Below are positions 8,064 to 16,298 of a stretch of 39,582 bases of DNA, one piece after another; within the stretch, counting starts at the first letter, position 1, and every line of letters begins with the position of its first letter. Below the pieces are notes generated by a model. The model was not told where the DNA came from. It did no database searches and saw nothing but the letters and a program-made list of their open reading frames with translations. Where the stretch lies: contig SCPB01000021.1 in the NCBI GenBank assembly GCA_005502445.1, positions 1-39,582 on the forward strand, given 5' to 3'. A program made the translations under genes and the position numbers. This DNA comes from Microbacteriaceae bacterium X2B. Its GTDB lineage: Bacteria; Actinomycetota; Actinomycetes; Actinomycetales; Microbacteriaceae.

Positions 8064-9481
8064 GAGTCGAACCCTAGCCCCACGGCGTCGAGGGTGCGAA
8101 GGAAAAGGTTGCGGCGGCCCTCGCGGTGGTCGGCGCGGTCGAGCGCCCAGCGCACCGACTGCACGGCCGGCCAGGTCGCGGGCTCGGGAGGGAAGGGCAG
8201 CGGCAGCTCGCGCACCGAACGCAGCGCGGTGAGCTCGGTCGTCAGCCCCGCGAGCTGATCGAGCATGACGTTCGCGGCGAAGCGGGTCGCGGCGACGCCG
8301 AGGCCCGTGAAGCCCGCGCTGTAGGCGACGCGACCGCCGTGGGCGGTGGCGTGGAAGGCGAAAAAGCGGCTGCAGGTGTCGATGACACCCGCCCAGCGGT
8401 GGCTGAAGCACACGCCTTCGAGCTGCGGGAAGGTGGTGAAGAAGTGACTCGCGAGCCGCTCGAAGCTCGCCGGGCGGTTCTCGTACCGGGGGCGGATGCG
8501 CCCGCCGAAGTGGTAGACCGCGTCGTAGCCGCCCCACAGGATGCGGTTGTCGGCCGTGAGCCGGTAGTAGTGGAACTGGTTCGCAGAGTCGGCGACCCCC
8601 TGCCGGTTCGACCAGCCGATCGAGGCGAGCTGCTCGGCGCTCAGCGGCTCGGTCATAAGCACGTAGTCGTATACCGGCACGGTGTGCAGGCGAAAGCGCG
8701 TGAGCAGCGAGGGGAAGGCGTTGGTGGCGAGGGCGACGCGATCGGCGCGCACGACGCCGCCGGTCCTCGTCGACAGTTCGACGGCATCCCGATCGGCGCG
8801 CAGCGCGGTCACGGGGCTCTGCTCGAACACCTCGACGCCCGCCTCGAGGCAGGCCCGCAGCAGCTCGCGGGCGAGTCTGCCGGGGTGCACGAGGGCCGAG
8901 TCGCGCCTCGACCACAGGCCGCCCTCGTAGGTGGGCGAGCGGATCTCGCGCTGGACGGCCTCGCGGTCGAGGAAGACGGTGGTCTCGCCGTCGTGGCCGG
9001 CCGCGAGTTCTGCCGTCTGGTAGGGCTCGGTCGCGACCGCGAGGTAACCGACCCGCTCGAAGTCGCACTGCCAGCCGCGCTCGGCGATGGTCGCCTCGAT
9101 CGCGTCGAGGTTCTCGAGGCCCAGCCGGTCGAGCTCGGCGAGCTCGGCGGGGTACCGCTGTGCGCCGTTCTTCTCGCCGTGGGTCAGGCTCGCCTCCATG
9201 AACCCGCCGTTGCGGCCGGAGGCGGCCCAGCCGACGCTGCGCGCCTCGAGCAGGATCACGCGCGCCGCGGGGTCGCGCTCCTTCGCCAGAAGCGCGGTCC
9301 AGAGCCCCGCGTAGCCGCCGCCCACGACGGCGAGAGCGGCGCGCTCGCTCGTGAGGAGGGCCGGTCGGCGCTCGATCACGGGCAGCTCGTCGAGCCAGTA
9401 GACGGATTGACGCGACTCGGCGAGAGACTCGGTGACGATGCGAGCGTCGGGACGGTTCCGTTCGAATACGGTGGACGGCAT
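8060..9481 (-). CDS. FAD-dependent amine/amino-acid oxidoreductase (PuuB-like, DAO family)
   Basis: A 473-residue DAO-family flavoprotein, best compared with gamma-glutamylputrescine oxidase and similar secondary-amine oxidases. The Rossmann FAD site is AALAVVGGGYAGLWTALLAKE near residue 50, followed by LLEARSVGWAASGRNGGF, the SGRNGGF motif typical of the PuuB group. The C-terminal FAD motif is AYSAGFTGLGVAATRF. HRWAGVIDTCSRF precedes it. I chose the ATG at 9481; the frame runs a further 34 codons upstream, but that would cross the palindrome and the amylosucrase start region. It forms a GTGA-coupled operon with the cupin gene and diverges from the amylosucrase gene. The substrate is inferred only to be an amine; no polyamine permease or ligase is next to it. 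Confidence 0.88.
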   Translation of the reverse strand: MPSTVFERNRPDARIVTESLAESRQSVYWLDELPVIERRPALLTSERAALAVVGGGYAGLWTALLAKERDPAARVILLEARSVGWAASGRNGGFMEASLTHGEKNGAQRYPAELAELDRLGLENLDAIEATIAERGWQCDFERVGYLAVATEPYQTAELAAGHDGETTVFLDREAVQREIRSPTYEGGLWSRRDSALVHPGRLARELLRACLEAGVEVFEQSPVTALRADRDAVELSTRTGGVVRADRVALATNAFPSLLTRFRLHTVPVYDYVLMTEPLSAEQLASIGWSNRQGVADSANQFHYYRLTADNRILWGGYDAVYHFGGRIRPRYENRPASFERLASHFFTTFPQLEGVCFSHRWAGVIDTCSRFFAFHATAHGGRVAYSAGFTGLGVAATRFAANVMLDQLAGLTTELTALRSVRELPLPFPPEPATWPAVQSVRWALDRADHREGRRNLFLRTLDAVGLGFDS

Positions 9482-9501
9482 ACGGCAAGAATGCCACACA
9501 C

Positions 9502-9517
9502 TTATCCACTTGGACAA
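9502..9517. promoter_or_regulatory. 16-bp palindrome between oxidoreductase and amylosucrase genes
   Basis: TTATCCACTTGGACAA reads almost the same on both strands (12 of 16 positions are symmetric, core TCCA-N2-TGGA). It is centred in the 52-bp gap between the divergent start codons at 9481 and 9534. It is a candidate operator for both directions. The cognate regulator is not in the neighbourhood, and I cannot name the family. Confidence 0.5.
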
Positions 9518-9533
9518 TGAAGGGGTTGCCGCA

Positions 9534-11450
9534 ATGGAGCGAGCAGTGCGCAGGGCGATCGACGAGGCCCGCGACCCCGCCACGAGCGACGACGACTGGG
9601 CCAGCCTCGAAGCGCGATTCGCCCGCGAGCTGCCCCGCCTGACCGAGTTCTTCGAGCGCGTCTACGGCACCGCCGAGCGCACCGAGCGCGAGCTCGCCCT
9701 GCTCGCCGGGCAGCTGGCCGCGAGCTGGCAGGCCCGCCCGTCCGAGCTGCGGCGACTCGACGCCGCCCGCGAGGCCGACGCCGACTGGTTCCAGTCGAAC
9801 CGGATGCTCGGCGGCGTGATCTACGTCGACCGCTACGCGACCGACCTCGCGGGCGTCAGCGCGCGCATCCCCTATTTCAGGGAACTGGGCCTGACCTACC
9901 TGCACCTCATGCCGCTCTTCCTCGCCCCGGAGGAGAACAGCGACGGGGGCTACGCGGTGTCGAGCTACCGGGAGGTGAGCCCCGCGCTCGGCGACATGGC
10001 GCAGCTCACGGCCCTCGCCGCCGAGCTGCGCGAGGCCGGCATCGCCCTCGTCGTCGACTTCATCTTCAACCACACCTCGAACGAGCACGAGTGGGCGCAG
10101 AGGGCCCTTGCCGGCGAGAAGGAGTACGAGGACTACTACTGGGTCTTCGACGACCGCGAGATGCCCGACGCCTACGAGCGCACGGTGCGCGAGATCTTCC
10201 CCGACGACCACCCCGGCTCGTTCGTGCCGATGCCCGACTCCCCGGACGGCTCGCGCACCGGGCGCTGGATCTGGGCGACCTTCCACAGCTTCCAGTGGGA
10301 CCTCGACTACTCCAACCCGGCCGTCTTCCGCGCCATGGCGGGCGAGATGCTGTTCCTCGCCAACCAGGGCGTCGACATCCTGCGCATGGACGCCGTCGCC
10401 TTCATCTGGAAGCAGCTCGGCACGCAGTGCGAGTCGCTGCCCGAGGCGCACCTGCTGATCCAGGCCTTCAACGCCGCGCTGCGCATCGCCGCGCCCGCTG
10501 TGCTGTTCAAGTCGGAGGCGATCGTGCACCCCGACGAGGTGATCCAGTACATCTCGCCCGGGGAATGCCAGCTCAGCTACAACCCGCTGCAGATGGCGCT
10601 CATCTGGAACTCGCTGGCGACGCGGGATGCGCGCCTGCTGCAGCAGGCGCTGGATCGCCGCCACACGCTGCCCGCGGGCACCGCGTGGGTCAACTACGTG
10701 CGCAGCCACGACGACATCGGCTGGACCTTCGCCGACGAGGACGCCGCCGAGCTCGGCATCGACGGCTACGAGCACCGGCGGTTCCTCAACGCCTTCTACG
10801 TCAACCGCTTCCCCGGCTCCTTCGCGCGCGGCGTGCCCTTCCAGGACAACCCGAAGACGGGCGACTGCCGCATCTCGGGCACGACGGCGTCTCTGGCGGG
10901 GCTGGAGGCCGGCGACCCGGGGGCGATCGATCGCATCGTGCTCGCGCACGCGGTCATCCTCTCGACCGGCGGGATCCCCCTCCTCTACCTCGGCGACGAG
11001 GTCGGCCAGCTCAACGACTACTCGTACGTCGACGAGCCCGGCCACGCCGACGACAGCCGCTGGGTCAACCGCCCGCCGTACCCCGAGCGGCGCTACGCCG
11101 AGCGCATCGACCCGACCACCGACGCCGGAGCGATCTACGCGCGGCTGCAGCAGCTCATCGCGATCCGGCGGCGCACCGACGAGTTCGCCGGCAACGCCCT
11201 CGTCGGCTTCGACGCGAAGAACCCGCACGTGCTCGCCTACCAGAGGCCGGGCGCCGCCTCGACCGTCGTGTGCCTCGCGAACGTCGCCGACGAGCCGCAG
11301 ACGGTCGACGCGGTCACGCTCTCCGGCCTGCCCGCGACGGCCGTCGACCTCATCGGCGGCGGCGAGCTCGACCTGCGCCGCGATCTTGTCGTGTCGGCCC
11401 ACGGCGTCGTGTGGATGCGCGTGGAGGCCGGTTCGGGAACAATCGGCTGA
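9534..11450 (+). CDS. ams: Amylosucrase (GH13)
   Basis: A 638-residue glycoside hydrolase family 13 enzyme that makes alpha-1,4-glucan from sucrose and releases fructose. Catalytic residues are Asp286 (DILRMDAVAFIW), Glu328 (LFKSEAIVHPDE) and Asp393 (VRSHDDIGWTFAD). These are the same numbers as the well-studied Neisseria polysaccharea enzyme, which supports the ATG at 9534. The signature EENSDGGYAVSSYREVSPALG and the helical N-terminal domain set it apart from ordinary alpha-amylases and sucrose phosphorylases. No signal peptide is present, so it acts in the cytoplasm on imported sucrose. A GAAGGGG ribosome site precedes the start. No sucrose transporter is visible nearby. It diverges from the FAD oxidoreductase across a palindrome. 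Confidence 0.95.
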   Translation: MERAVRRAIDEARDPATSDDDWASLEARFARELPRLTEFFERVYGTAERTERELALLAGQLAASWQARPSELRRLDAAREADADWFQSNRMLGGVIYVDRYATDLAGVSARIPYFRELGLTYLHLMPLFLAPEENSDGGYAVSSYREVSPALGDMAQLTALAAELREAGIALVVDFIFNHTSNEHEWAQRALAGEKEYEDYYWVFDDREMPDAYERTVREIFPDDHPGSFVPMPDSPDGSRTGRWIWATFHSFQWDLDYSNPAVFRAMAGEMLFLANQGVDILRMDAVAFIWKQLGTQCESLPEAHLLIQAFNAALRIAAPAVLFKSEAIVHPDEVIQYISPGECQLSYNPLQMALIWNSLATRDARLLQQALDRRHTLPAGTAWVNYVRSHDDIGWTFADEDAAELGIDGYEHRRFLNAFYVNRFPGSFARGVPFQDNPKTGDCRISGTTASLAGLEAGDPGAIDRIVLAHAVILSTGGIPLLYLGDEVGQLNDYSYVDEPGHADDSRWVNRPPYPERRYAERIDPTTDAGAIYARLQQLIAIRRRTDEFAGNALVGFDAKNPHVLAYQRPGAASTVVCLANVADEPQTVDAVTLSGLPATAVDLIGGGELDLRRDLVVSAHGVVWMRVEAGSGTIG

Positions 11451-11457
11451 GCAAAAC

Positions 11458-11472
11458 TGCTACGATTGCTAC
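11458..11472 (+). promoter_or_regulatory. Direct repeat TGCTAC before the toxin-antitoxin pair
   Basis: TGCTAC occurs at 11458-11463 and again at 11467-11472, one 9-bp step apart, just upstream of the antitoxin start. The TACGAT at 11461-11466 could serve as a -10. An autoregulatory operator for the antitoxin is the expected use of such a repeat; this is inference. Confidence 0.4.
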
Positions 11473-11489
11473 ACCCCTCAGGAGGTGTC

Positions 11490-11738
11490 ATGATCGAGCA
11501 ACTGGCACATCGCGATCTGCGCAACCGCAGCGCTGAGATCCTGCGCGACGTTTCGGCCGGTGCGTCGTACGAGATCACCAACCACGGCGAGGTCGTCGCC
11601 CTGCTCAGTCCGCCCGTTCCCGACGGCCGACTGCGTATTCGCCGCGCCACGGTTCATCGCCCGTTCGCCGAGATCCGACGCGTGCACCGCGACGAGAGCA
11701 CCGACGCCGCGCTCGACGACCTGCGCGGAGACCGGTGA
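11490..11738 (+). CDS. Phd/YefM-type antitoxin
   Basis: An 82-residue antitoxin of the prevent-host-death (Phd/YefM) family. The N-terminal DNA-binding domain is recognisable: MIEQLAHRDLRNRSAEILRDV, then GASYEITNHGEVVALLSP. The C-terminal 40 residues are charged and would wrap the toxin. The ATG at 11490 has a near-perfect AGGAGGTG ribosome site; an upstream in-frame ATG at 11466 has none. It begins 39 bp after the amylosucrase stop. The stop overlaps the toxin GTG (GTGA), so the two are coupled. It would neutralise the VapC-type toxin next to it and repress its own promoter. Confidence 0.9.
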   Translation: MIEQLAHRDLRNRSAEILRDVSAGASYEITNHGEVVALLSPPVPDGRLRIRRATVHRPFAEIRRVHRDESTDAALDDLRGDR

Positions 11739-12124
11739 GGGTTTACCTCGACACCTCCGCCGCGGCAAAGCTGCTCGTGGATGAAGCTGAGTCCGAAGCG
11801 ATCACCGTCTACCTCGACGGGCTCGGTGATGAGCACCAGGTCGTGTCGAGCGCGCTGCTCGAGACCGAGTTGCGGCGACTCGCGGGGCGACTCGACGTCG
11901 AGCAGTCCGCGGTGACCGACCTGCTGGCGCGCGTCGACCTCGTCGACCCACCACGTTCGTTGTTCCACGAGGCCGGCCTGCTGCCCGGCACGCATTTGCG
12001 CAGCCTGGACGCCCTGCATCTGGCGACAGCGCTCCGCGTCGACGCCGACATTCTGGTCGCGTACGACGCGCGCCTTCTCGAGTCTGCCCGCGCACTCGGG
12101 CTCTCCACCGACTCGCCGGCCTGA
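11735..12124 (+). CDS. VapC-type PIN-domain ribonuclease toxin
   Basis: A 129-residue PIN-domain endoribonuclease, toxin of a type II pair. The acidic metal-binding residues are Asp6 (VYLDTSAAAKL), Glu43 (SALLETEL), Asp92 (SLDALHLATAL) and Asp111 (VAYDARLLESARALGL), all in the family positions. The start is a GTG overlapping the antitoxin stop by 4 bp. The RNA target cannot be predicted. The pair lies between unrelated metabolic genes with no mobile-element remains. A Phd-family antitoxin paired with a VapC toxin is a common mix in actinobacteria. Confidence 0.93.
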   Translation: MRVYLDTSAAAKLLVDEAESEAITVYLDGLGDEHQVVSSALLETELRRLAGRLDVEQSAVTDLLARVDLVDPPRSLFHEAGLLPGTHLRSLDALHLATALRVDADILVAYDARLLESARALGLSTDSPA

Positions 12125-12157
12125 TCGATCGGGCAGATGACCCGGTCGGGAGCGGAA

Positions 12158-12163
12158 TAGGCT
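12158..12163 (+). promoter_or_regulatory. -10 box upstream of pepN
   Basis: TAGGCT lies 56 nt before the chosen pepN start. Transcription would begin near 12170, giving a leader of about 50 nt that contains the GAAGGAGG ribosome site at 12204-12211. Confidence 0.5.
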
Positions 12164-12218
12164 GAGGGTGCCCAGCCACGAACTGAGCATCCCCCTGTGT
12201 GCCGAAGGAGGCCCCGCT

Positions 12219-14762
12219 GTGCCCGGAGACAATCTCACCCGCGCCGAAGCCCAGGAGCGCAAGCGACAAGTCGAGACCGAGAGCTACCTCATCGCCCTCG
12301 ACCTGACCACGGGGCCGGAGGTGTTCCGGTCGACGTCGACCGTGGTCTTCACCGCGACCCCCGGCGCGAGCACCTTCATCGACGCGATCACCCGCACGGT
12401 GCACAGCGTCACGCTCAACGGCGTCGAGCTCGACGCGGCCGCGATCGCCGACGGCACGCGCATCCACCTGGAGGGCCTCGCCGAGCGCAACGAGCTCACG
12501 GTCGTCGCCGACCACGAGTACACCAACACCGGAGAGGGCCTGCACCGCTTCGTCGACCCGGTCGACGGCGAGGTGTATCTGTACTCGCAGTTCGAGGTGC
12601 CCGACAGCCGCCGCGTCTTCGCGGTCTTCGAGCAGCCCGACCTCAAGGCGACCTTCCGCTTCACCGTGACGGCGCCGCAGTCGTGGGTCGTCGTGTCGAA
12701 CTCCCCCGTCGAGTCGCGGACGGACAGCGGCGACGCCGCGACGACCGTCTTCGCGCCGACGAAGCGCATCTCGAGCTACATCACCGCGATCGTCGCCGGC
12801 CCGTACCAGAGCGTGCACTCCGAGCTCACGAGCGCCGACGGCCGCACCATCCCGCTCGGGATCTTCGCGCGCGCCTCGCTCTTCGCGTACCTCGACGCCG
12901 ACTACATCTTCGACATCACGCGCAAGGGCTTCGAGTACTTCGAGTCGAAGTTCGGCGTCGCGTACCCGTTCGAGAAGTACGACCAGCTCTTCGTGCCCGA
13001 GTTCAACGCCGGCGCGATGGAGAACGCGGGCGCCGTGACCTTCACGGAGACCTACGTCTTCCGCTCGAAGGTCACCGACGCGATCAAGGAGCGCCGCGTC
13101 GTCACGATCCTGCACGAGCTCGCCCACATGTGGTTCGGCGATCTCGTGACCATGAAGTGGTGGAACGACCTGTGGCTCAACGAGTCGTTCGCCGAGTGGG
13201 CGTCGACGATCGCCACGGCCGAGGCCACCGAGTGGCACGAGGCGTGGACGACGTTCCAGGCGATGGAGAAGAGCTGGGCCTACCGCCAGGACCAGCTGCC
13301 CTCGACGCACCCCGTCGTCGCGACGATCAACGACCTGGAGGACGTGCAGGTCAACTTCGACGGCATCACCTACGCCAAGGGCGGCAGCGTGCTCAAGCAG
13401 CTCGTCGCGTGGGTCGGCCAGGAGGCCTTCTTCGCGGGCGTCTCCGCCTACTTCCAGAAGCACGCGTGGGGCAACACCGAGCTGCGCGACCTGCTCGTCG
13501 AGCTCGAGGCCGCGAGCGGCCGCGAGCTGACCTCGTGGAGCGAGAAGTGGCTCGAGACGGCGGGCGTCAACACGCTGCGCCCCGAGCTCTCGGTCGACGA
13601 CAGCGGCGTCATCTCGTCGTTCGCGGTGCTGCAGTCGGCCGCGGCCGACTACCCGACGATCCGCCCGCACCGCATGGCGATCGGCTTCTACGACCTCGTG
13701 GATGGTGCGCTCACGCGCACGCACCGCCTCGAGCTCGACGTCGACGGCGAGCGCACCGACGTGCCCGAGCTCGTGGGCCGGAGCCGCCCCGCGCTCATCC
13801 TGCTCAACGACGACGACCTGGCGTACGCGAAGATCCGCCTCGACCAGGCCTCGCTCGCCGTCGCGATCGAGCACCTCGCGGCGATCGAGAGCCCACTGGC
13901 TCGCGCGATCGTGTGGGGTGCTGTCTGGGATGCCACGCGCGACGCCGAAGCCGCGCCGCGCGACTACGTGCGCCTCGTGCTGGGCAACATCGCGACCGAG
14001 ACCGAGTCGACGACCATCCGCACGACGCTCACGCAACTCACGACTGTGGCGCGCCTCTACGTCGCGCCCGAGCACCGCGAGGCGACGATCGCCGAGGTCG
14101 CCGACGCTCTGTGGGCGCTCGCCCAGGCAGCCGAGGCGGGCAGCGACGCGCAGTTCCAGTTCGTGAAGTTCTTCGCGAACATGGCCGCCACTGCCGAGCA
14201 CGGCGCGACTCTCGCCGGGCTGCGCGACGGCACGGTGGCGCTCGAGGGGCTCACGGTCGACACCGACCTCGACTGGGAGCTGCTCGAGGGCCTCGCCCTC
14301 CTCGGCGCGATCACGCCCGCCGACATCGACTCGGCGCTGGAGAAGGACAACACCTCGAACGGCCAGCAGGCCGCCGCCCGCGCCCGGGCGGCCTTCGCCG
14401 ACGCGGCGAGCAAGCGCGCGGTGTTCGACTCGCTCGTCGGCGACGACAGCGTGCCGAACGCGATCGTGCGCATGACGTGCACGGGCTACAGCCACGTCAA
14501 CGACCCCGCGAGCCTCGACGGGCTCGTCGAGCCGTACTTCGCCGCGCTCACCGGCATCTGGGAGAGTCGCTCGTACAAGATCGCCGAGTACCTGATCCTC
14601 GGCCTCTACCCCGCGCCGCTCGTCTCGCAACGGCTCGTCGACGCGACGCGCGCCTGGCTCGACACGAACGCCGAGCGGCCCGCGGCGCTGCGCCGCATGG
14701 TGTCCGAGAACCTCGCGGGCGTCGAGCGCGCCCTCGCCGCGCAGGAGCGCGACCGGGCGTAG
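12219..14762 (+). CDS. pepN: Aminopeptidase N (M1 family)
   Basis: An 847-residue zinc aminopeptidase that removes N-terminal residues from peptides in the cytoplasm. The substrate-gripping GAMEN motif is at 265-269. The HELAH zinc site is at 299-303 (His299, Glu300, His303), with the third ligand Glu322 in WLNESFAEW. The C-terminal half is the ERAP1-like helical domain, and the length is normal for actinobacterial PepN (850-860). I chose the GTG at 12219 because it follows GAAGGAGG and gives MPGDNLTRAEAQER, the standard actinobacterial start. A GTG at 12168 would add 17 residues, but it sits at the probable transcription start. It is followed by mscS in the same direction, with its own promoter. 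Confidence 0.96.
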   Translation: MPGDNLTRAEAQERKRQVETESYLIALDLTTGPEVFRSTSTVVFTATPGASTFIDAITRTVHSVTLNGVELDAAAIADGTRIHLEGLAERNELTVVADHEYTNTGEGLHRFVDPVDGEVYLYSQFEVPDSRRVFAVFEQPDLKATFRFTVTAPQSWVVVSNSPVESRTDSGDAATTVFAPTKRISSYITAIVAGPYQSVHSELTSADGRTIPLGIFARASLFAYLDADYIFDITRKGFEYFESKFGVAYPFEKYDQLFVPEFNAGAMENAGAVTFTETYVFRSKVTDAIKERRVVTILHELAHMWFGDLVTMKWWNDLWLNESFAEWASTIATAEATEWHEAWTTFQAMEKSWAYRQDQLPSTHPVVATINDLEDVQVNFDGITYAKGGSVLKQLVAWVGQEAFFAGVSAYFQKHAWGNTELRDLLVELEAASGRELTSWSEKWLETAGVNTLRPELSVDDSGVISSFAVLQSAAADYPTIRPHRMAIGFYDLVDGALTRTHRLELDVDGERTDVPELVGRSRPALILLNDDDLAYAKIRLDQASLAVAIEHLAAIESPLARAIVWGAVWDATRDAEAAPRDYVRLVLGNIATETESTTIRTTLTQLTTVARLYVAPEHREATIAEVADALWALAQAAEAGSDAQFQFVKFFANMAATAEHGATLAGLRDGTVALEGLTVDTDLDWELLEGLALLGAITPADIDSALEKDNTSNGQQAAARARAAFADAASKRAVFDSLVGDDSVPNAIVRMTCTGYSHVNDPASLDGLVEPYFAALTGIWESRSYKIAEYLILGLYPAPLVSQRLVDATRAWLDTNAERPAALRRMVSENLAGVERALAAQERDRA

Positions 14763-14788
14763 TCGGGCCGCCGCCGAGCGGCGCTCGG

Positions 14789-14794
14789 TAGGCT
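14789..14794 (+). promoter_or_regulatory. -10 box of mscS (leaderless)
   Basis: TAGGCT is followed by 8 nt and the ATG of mscS. No ribosome site is present, so the mRNA probably starts at or just before the ATG. Confidence 0.55.
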
Positions 14795-14802
14795 GGCACG
14801 CG

Positions 14803-15816
14803 ATGGAGACCTTCGACTGGGCGGCCCTCGGCGAGGGCGTCTACGCCTTCTACCTGGCCTGGCGAGTGCCGCTGCGCATCCTCGGCGTGCTCATCGCCGC
14901 GGTCGTGCTGCGACTCGCCCTCAAGCTCTCGATCAAGCGCGTCGTCGACCGCGTCGTGAGCGGCGTCAAGAAGGCGCAGGCGGTCGAGCACACGGTCGAG
15001 CTGAGCGCCTCGCCGCTGCATGCGGTGCGCGTCGTGCAGCGCACCCGCACGATCGGCTCGGTGCTCAACAACCTCGTCACCTGGGCGATCGTCTCGATCG
15101 CGATCGTGCTCGTGCTGAGCGAGCTCGAGTTCTCGGTCACGGCGCTCATCGCGAGCGCCGGCGTGCTCGGCGCGGCCCTCGGTTTCGGCGCGCAGAACGT
15201 CATCAAGGACATGCTCAACGGCCTCTTCATGGTCTTCGAGGATCAGCTCGGCGTCGGCGACATCGTCGAGCTCGCCTCGACGCAGGGGCCCGTGTCGGGC
15301 GTCGTCGAGAACGTCGGGGTGCGCGCGACGCAGGTGCGCGACGTCAACGGCACGCTCTGGTACGTGCGCAACGGCGAGATCACCAACGTCGGCAACAAGT
15401 CGCAGGGCTGGGCGCGCGTGATCCTCGACATCCCCGCGCCCTACACCTCCGACATCGACGCGGTCGAAGAGACGATGCTCGCGACGGCCGTGACGATGGC
15501 CGCCGACCCGACCTGGAAGCGCAAGATCCTGGAGAAGCCCGAGGTGTGGGGCATCGAGTCGATCTCGGCGGAGGCGCTCGTGATCCGGCTCGTGGTGAAG
15601 GTGCGCGCGGCCGACCAGTTCGACATCGCGCGCGAGCTGCGCCGCCGCATGAAGAACGCCCTCGACGACCTCGGCGTCGCCCTGCCCGCCCTCAACCGCC
15701 TCGTCGTCGACAGCCTCGACGCGCCCGCGAAGAAGCGCGGCGCCCCGCGCACGGCCGCCGCGCCCGCCCCGAACCCGACGCCGACCCCGAGTCGCGCGGC
15801 GAAGCAGACCGACTGA
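14803..15816 (+). CDS. MscS-family mechanosensitive channel
   Basis: A 337-residue small-conductance mechanosensitive channel that opens under membrane tension in osmotic downshock. Hydrophobic segments lie at about 23-45, 83-105 and 107-130. The third includes the pore-lining stretch GVLGAALGFGAQNVIKDMLNG, followed by the conserved FEDQLGVGDIVEL start of the beta domain. The cytoplasmic alpha/beta vestibule follows, and the C-terminal 30 residues are a Pro/Ala/Lys-rich tail. The length is typical of the short MscS group. The stop overlaps the start of the globin gene (TGATG), so the two are coupled. Confidence 0.93.
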   Translation: METFDWAALGEGVYAFYLAWRVPLRILGVLIAAVVLRLALKLSIKRVVDRVVSGVKKAQAVEHTVELSASPLHAVRVVQRTRTIGSVLNNLVTWAIVSIAIVLVLSELEFSVTALIASAGVLGAALGFGAQNVIKDMLNGLFMVFEDQLGVGDIVELASTQGPVSGVVENVGVRATQVRDVNGTLWYVRNGEITNVGNKSQGWARVILDIPAPYTSDIDAVEETMLATAVTMAADPTWKRKILEKPEVWGIESISAEALVIRLVVKVRAADQFDIARELRRRMKNALDDLGVALPALNRLVVDSLDAPAKKRGAPRTAAAPAPNPTPTPSRAAKQTD

Positions 15817-16229
15817 TGGCCGACGTCACGCTCGGCCCGACGGGCGGCCCCATAGACCCGATGTTCGAGCAGGTCGGCGGTCACGCGACCTTCGAGAGGC
15901 TCGTCCGCGGCTTCTACGCCGGAATCGAGGACGACCCCGTGCTGCGGCCGATGTACCCCGACGACGACATGGAGGGCGCCGTCTGGCGCCTGACCGCCTT
16001 CCTGGAGCAGTACTGGGGCGGCCCGACCACGTACAGCGACCAGCGCGGGCACCCACGCTTGCGCGCACGTCACATGCCGTTCCACGTCAACCCGGATGCC
16101 CGCGACCGCTGGCTCACCCACATGCGCGCATCGCTCGATGCTCTCGCGCTGCCGCCGCTGCACGAGGCCGCGATCTGGGAGCACCTCGAGCGGGCCGCCT
16201 ACGCGATGGTCAACACCTTCGAGCAGTAG
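15816..16229 (+). CDS. glbO: Group II truncated hemoglobin (TrHbO)
   Basis: A 137-residue group II (O-type) truncated globin. Key residues are Phe33-Tyr34 at B9/B10 (VRGFYAGI), Tyr47 at CD1 (LRPMYPDDD), the proximal His86 (LRARHMPF) and Trp99 at G8 (DRWLTHM), which is diagnostic for group II. Such proteins bind O2 and may handle NO, peroxide or redox stress; many actinobacteria have one. The ATG overlaps the mscS stop (TGATG), an unusual partner. It is the last gene before the low-GC arsenate/phosphate island. Confidence 0.93.
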   Translation: MADVTLGPTGGPIDPMFEQVGGHATFERLVRGFYAGIEDDPVLRPMYPDDDMEGAVWRLTAFLEQYWGGPTTYSDQRGHPRLRARHMPFHVNPDARDRWLTHMRASLDALALPPLHEAAIWEHLERAAYAMVNTFEQ

Positions 16230-16298
16230 CCGCCCGCCACCGACGTGCGTTCGATGGTGGGACGAGGCCGGGGCCGACGAGAGCCATCTCATCGCTGC

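Noticed and set aside
7716-11402. Open frame of 1,228 codons on the minus strand
   Set aside because: Most of it is the shadow of the amylosucrase gene on the other strand. Only the last 115 codons, from the GTG at 8063, are the real cupin gene.
11802-14630. Open frame of 942 codons on the minus strand, antisense to vapC and pepN
   Set aside because: High-GC shadow with a composition rich in Arg, Glu, Gly and Asp, no family resemblance and no start signals; pepN on the plus strand is certain.
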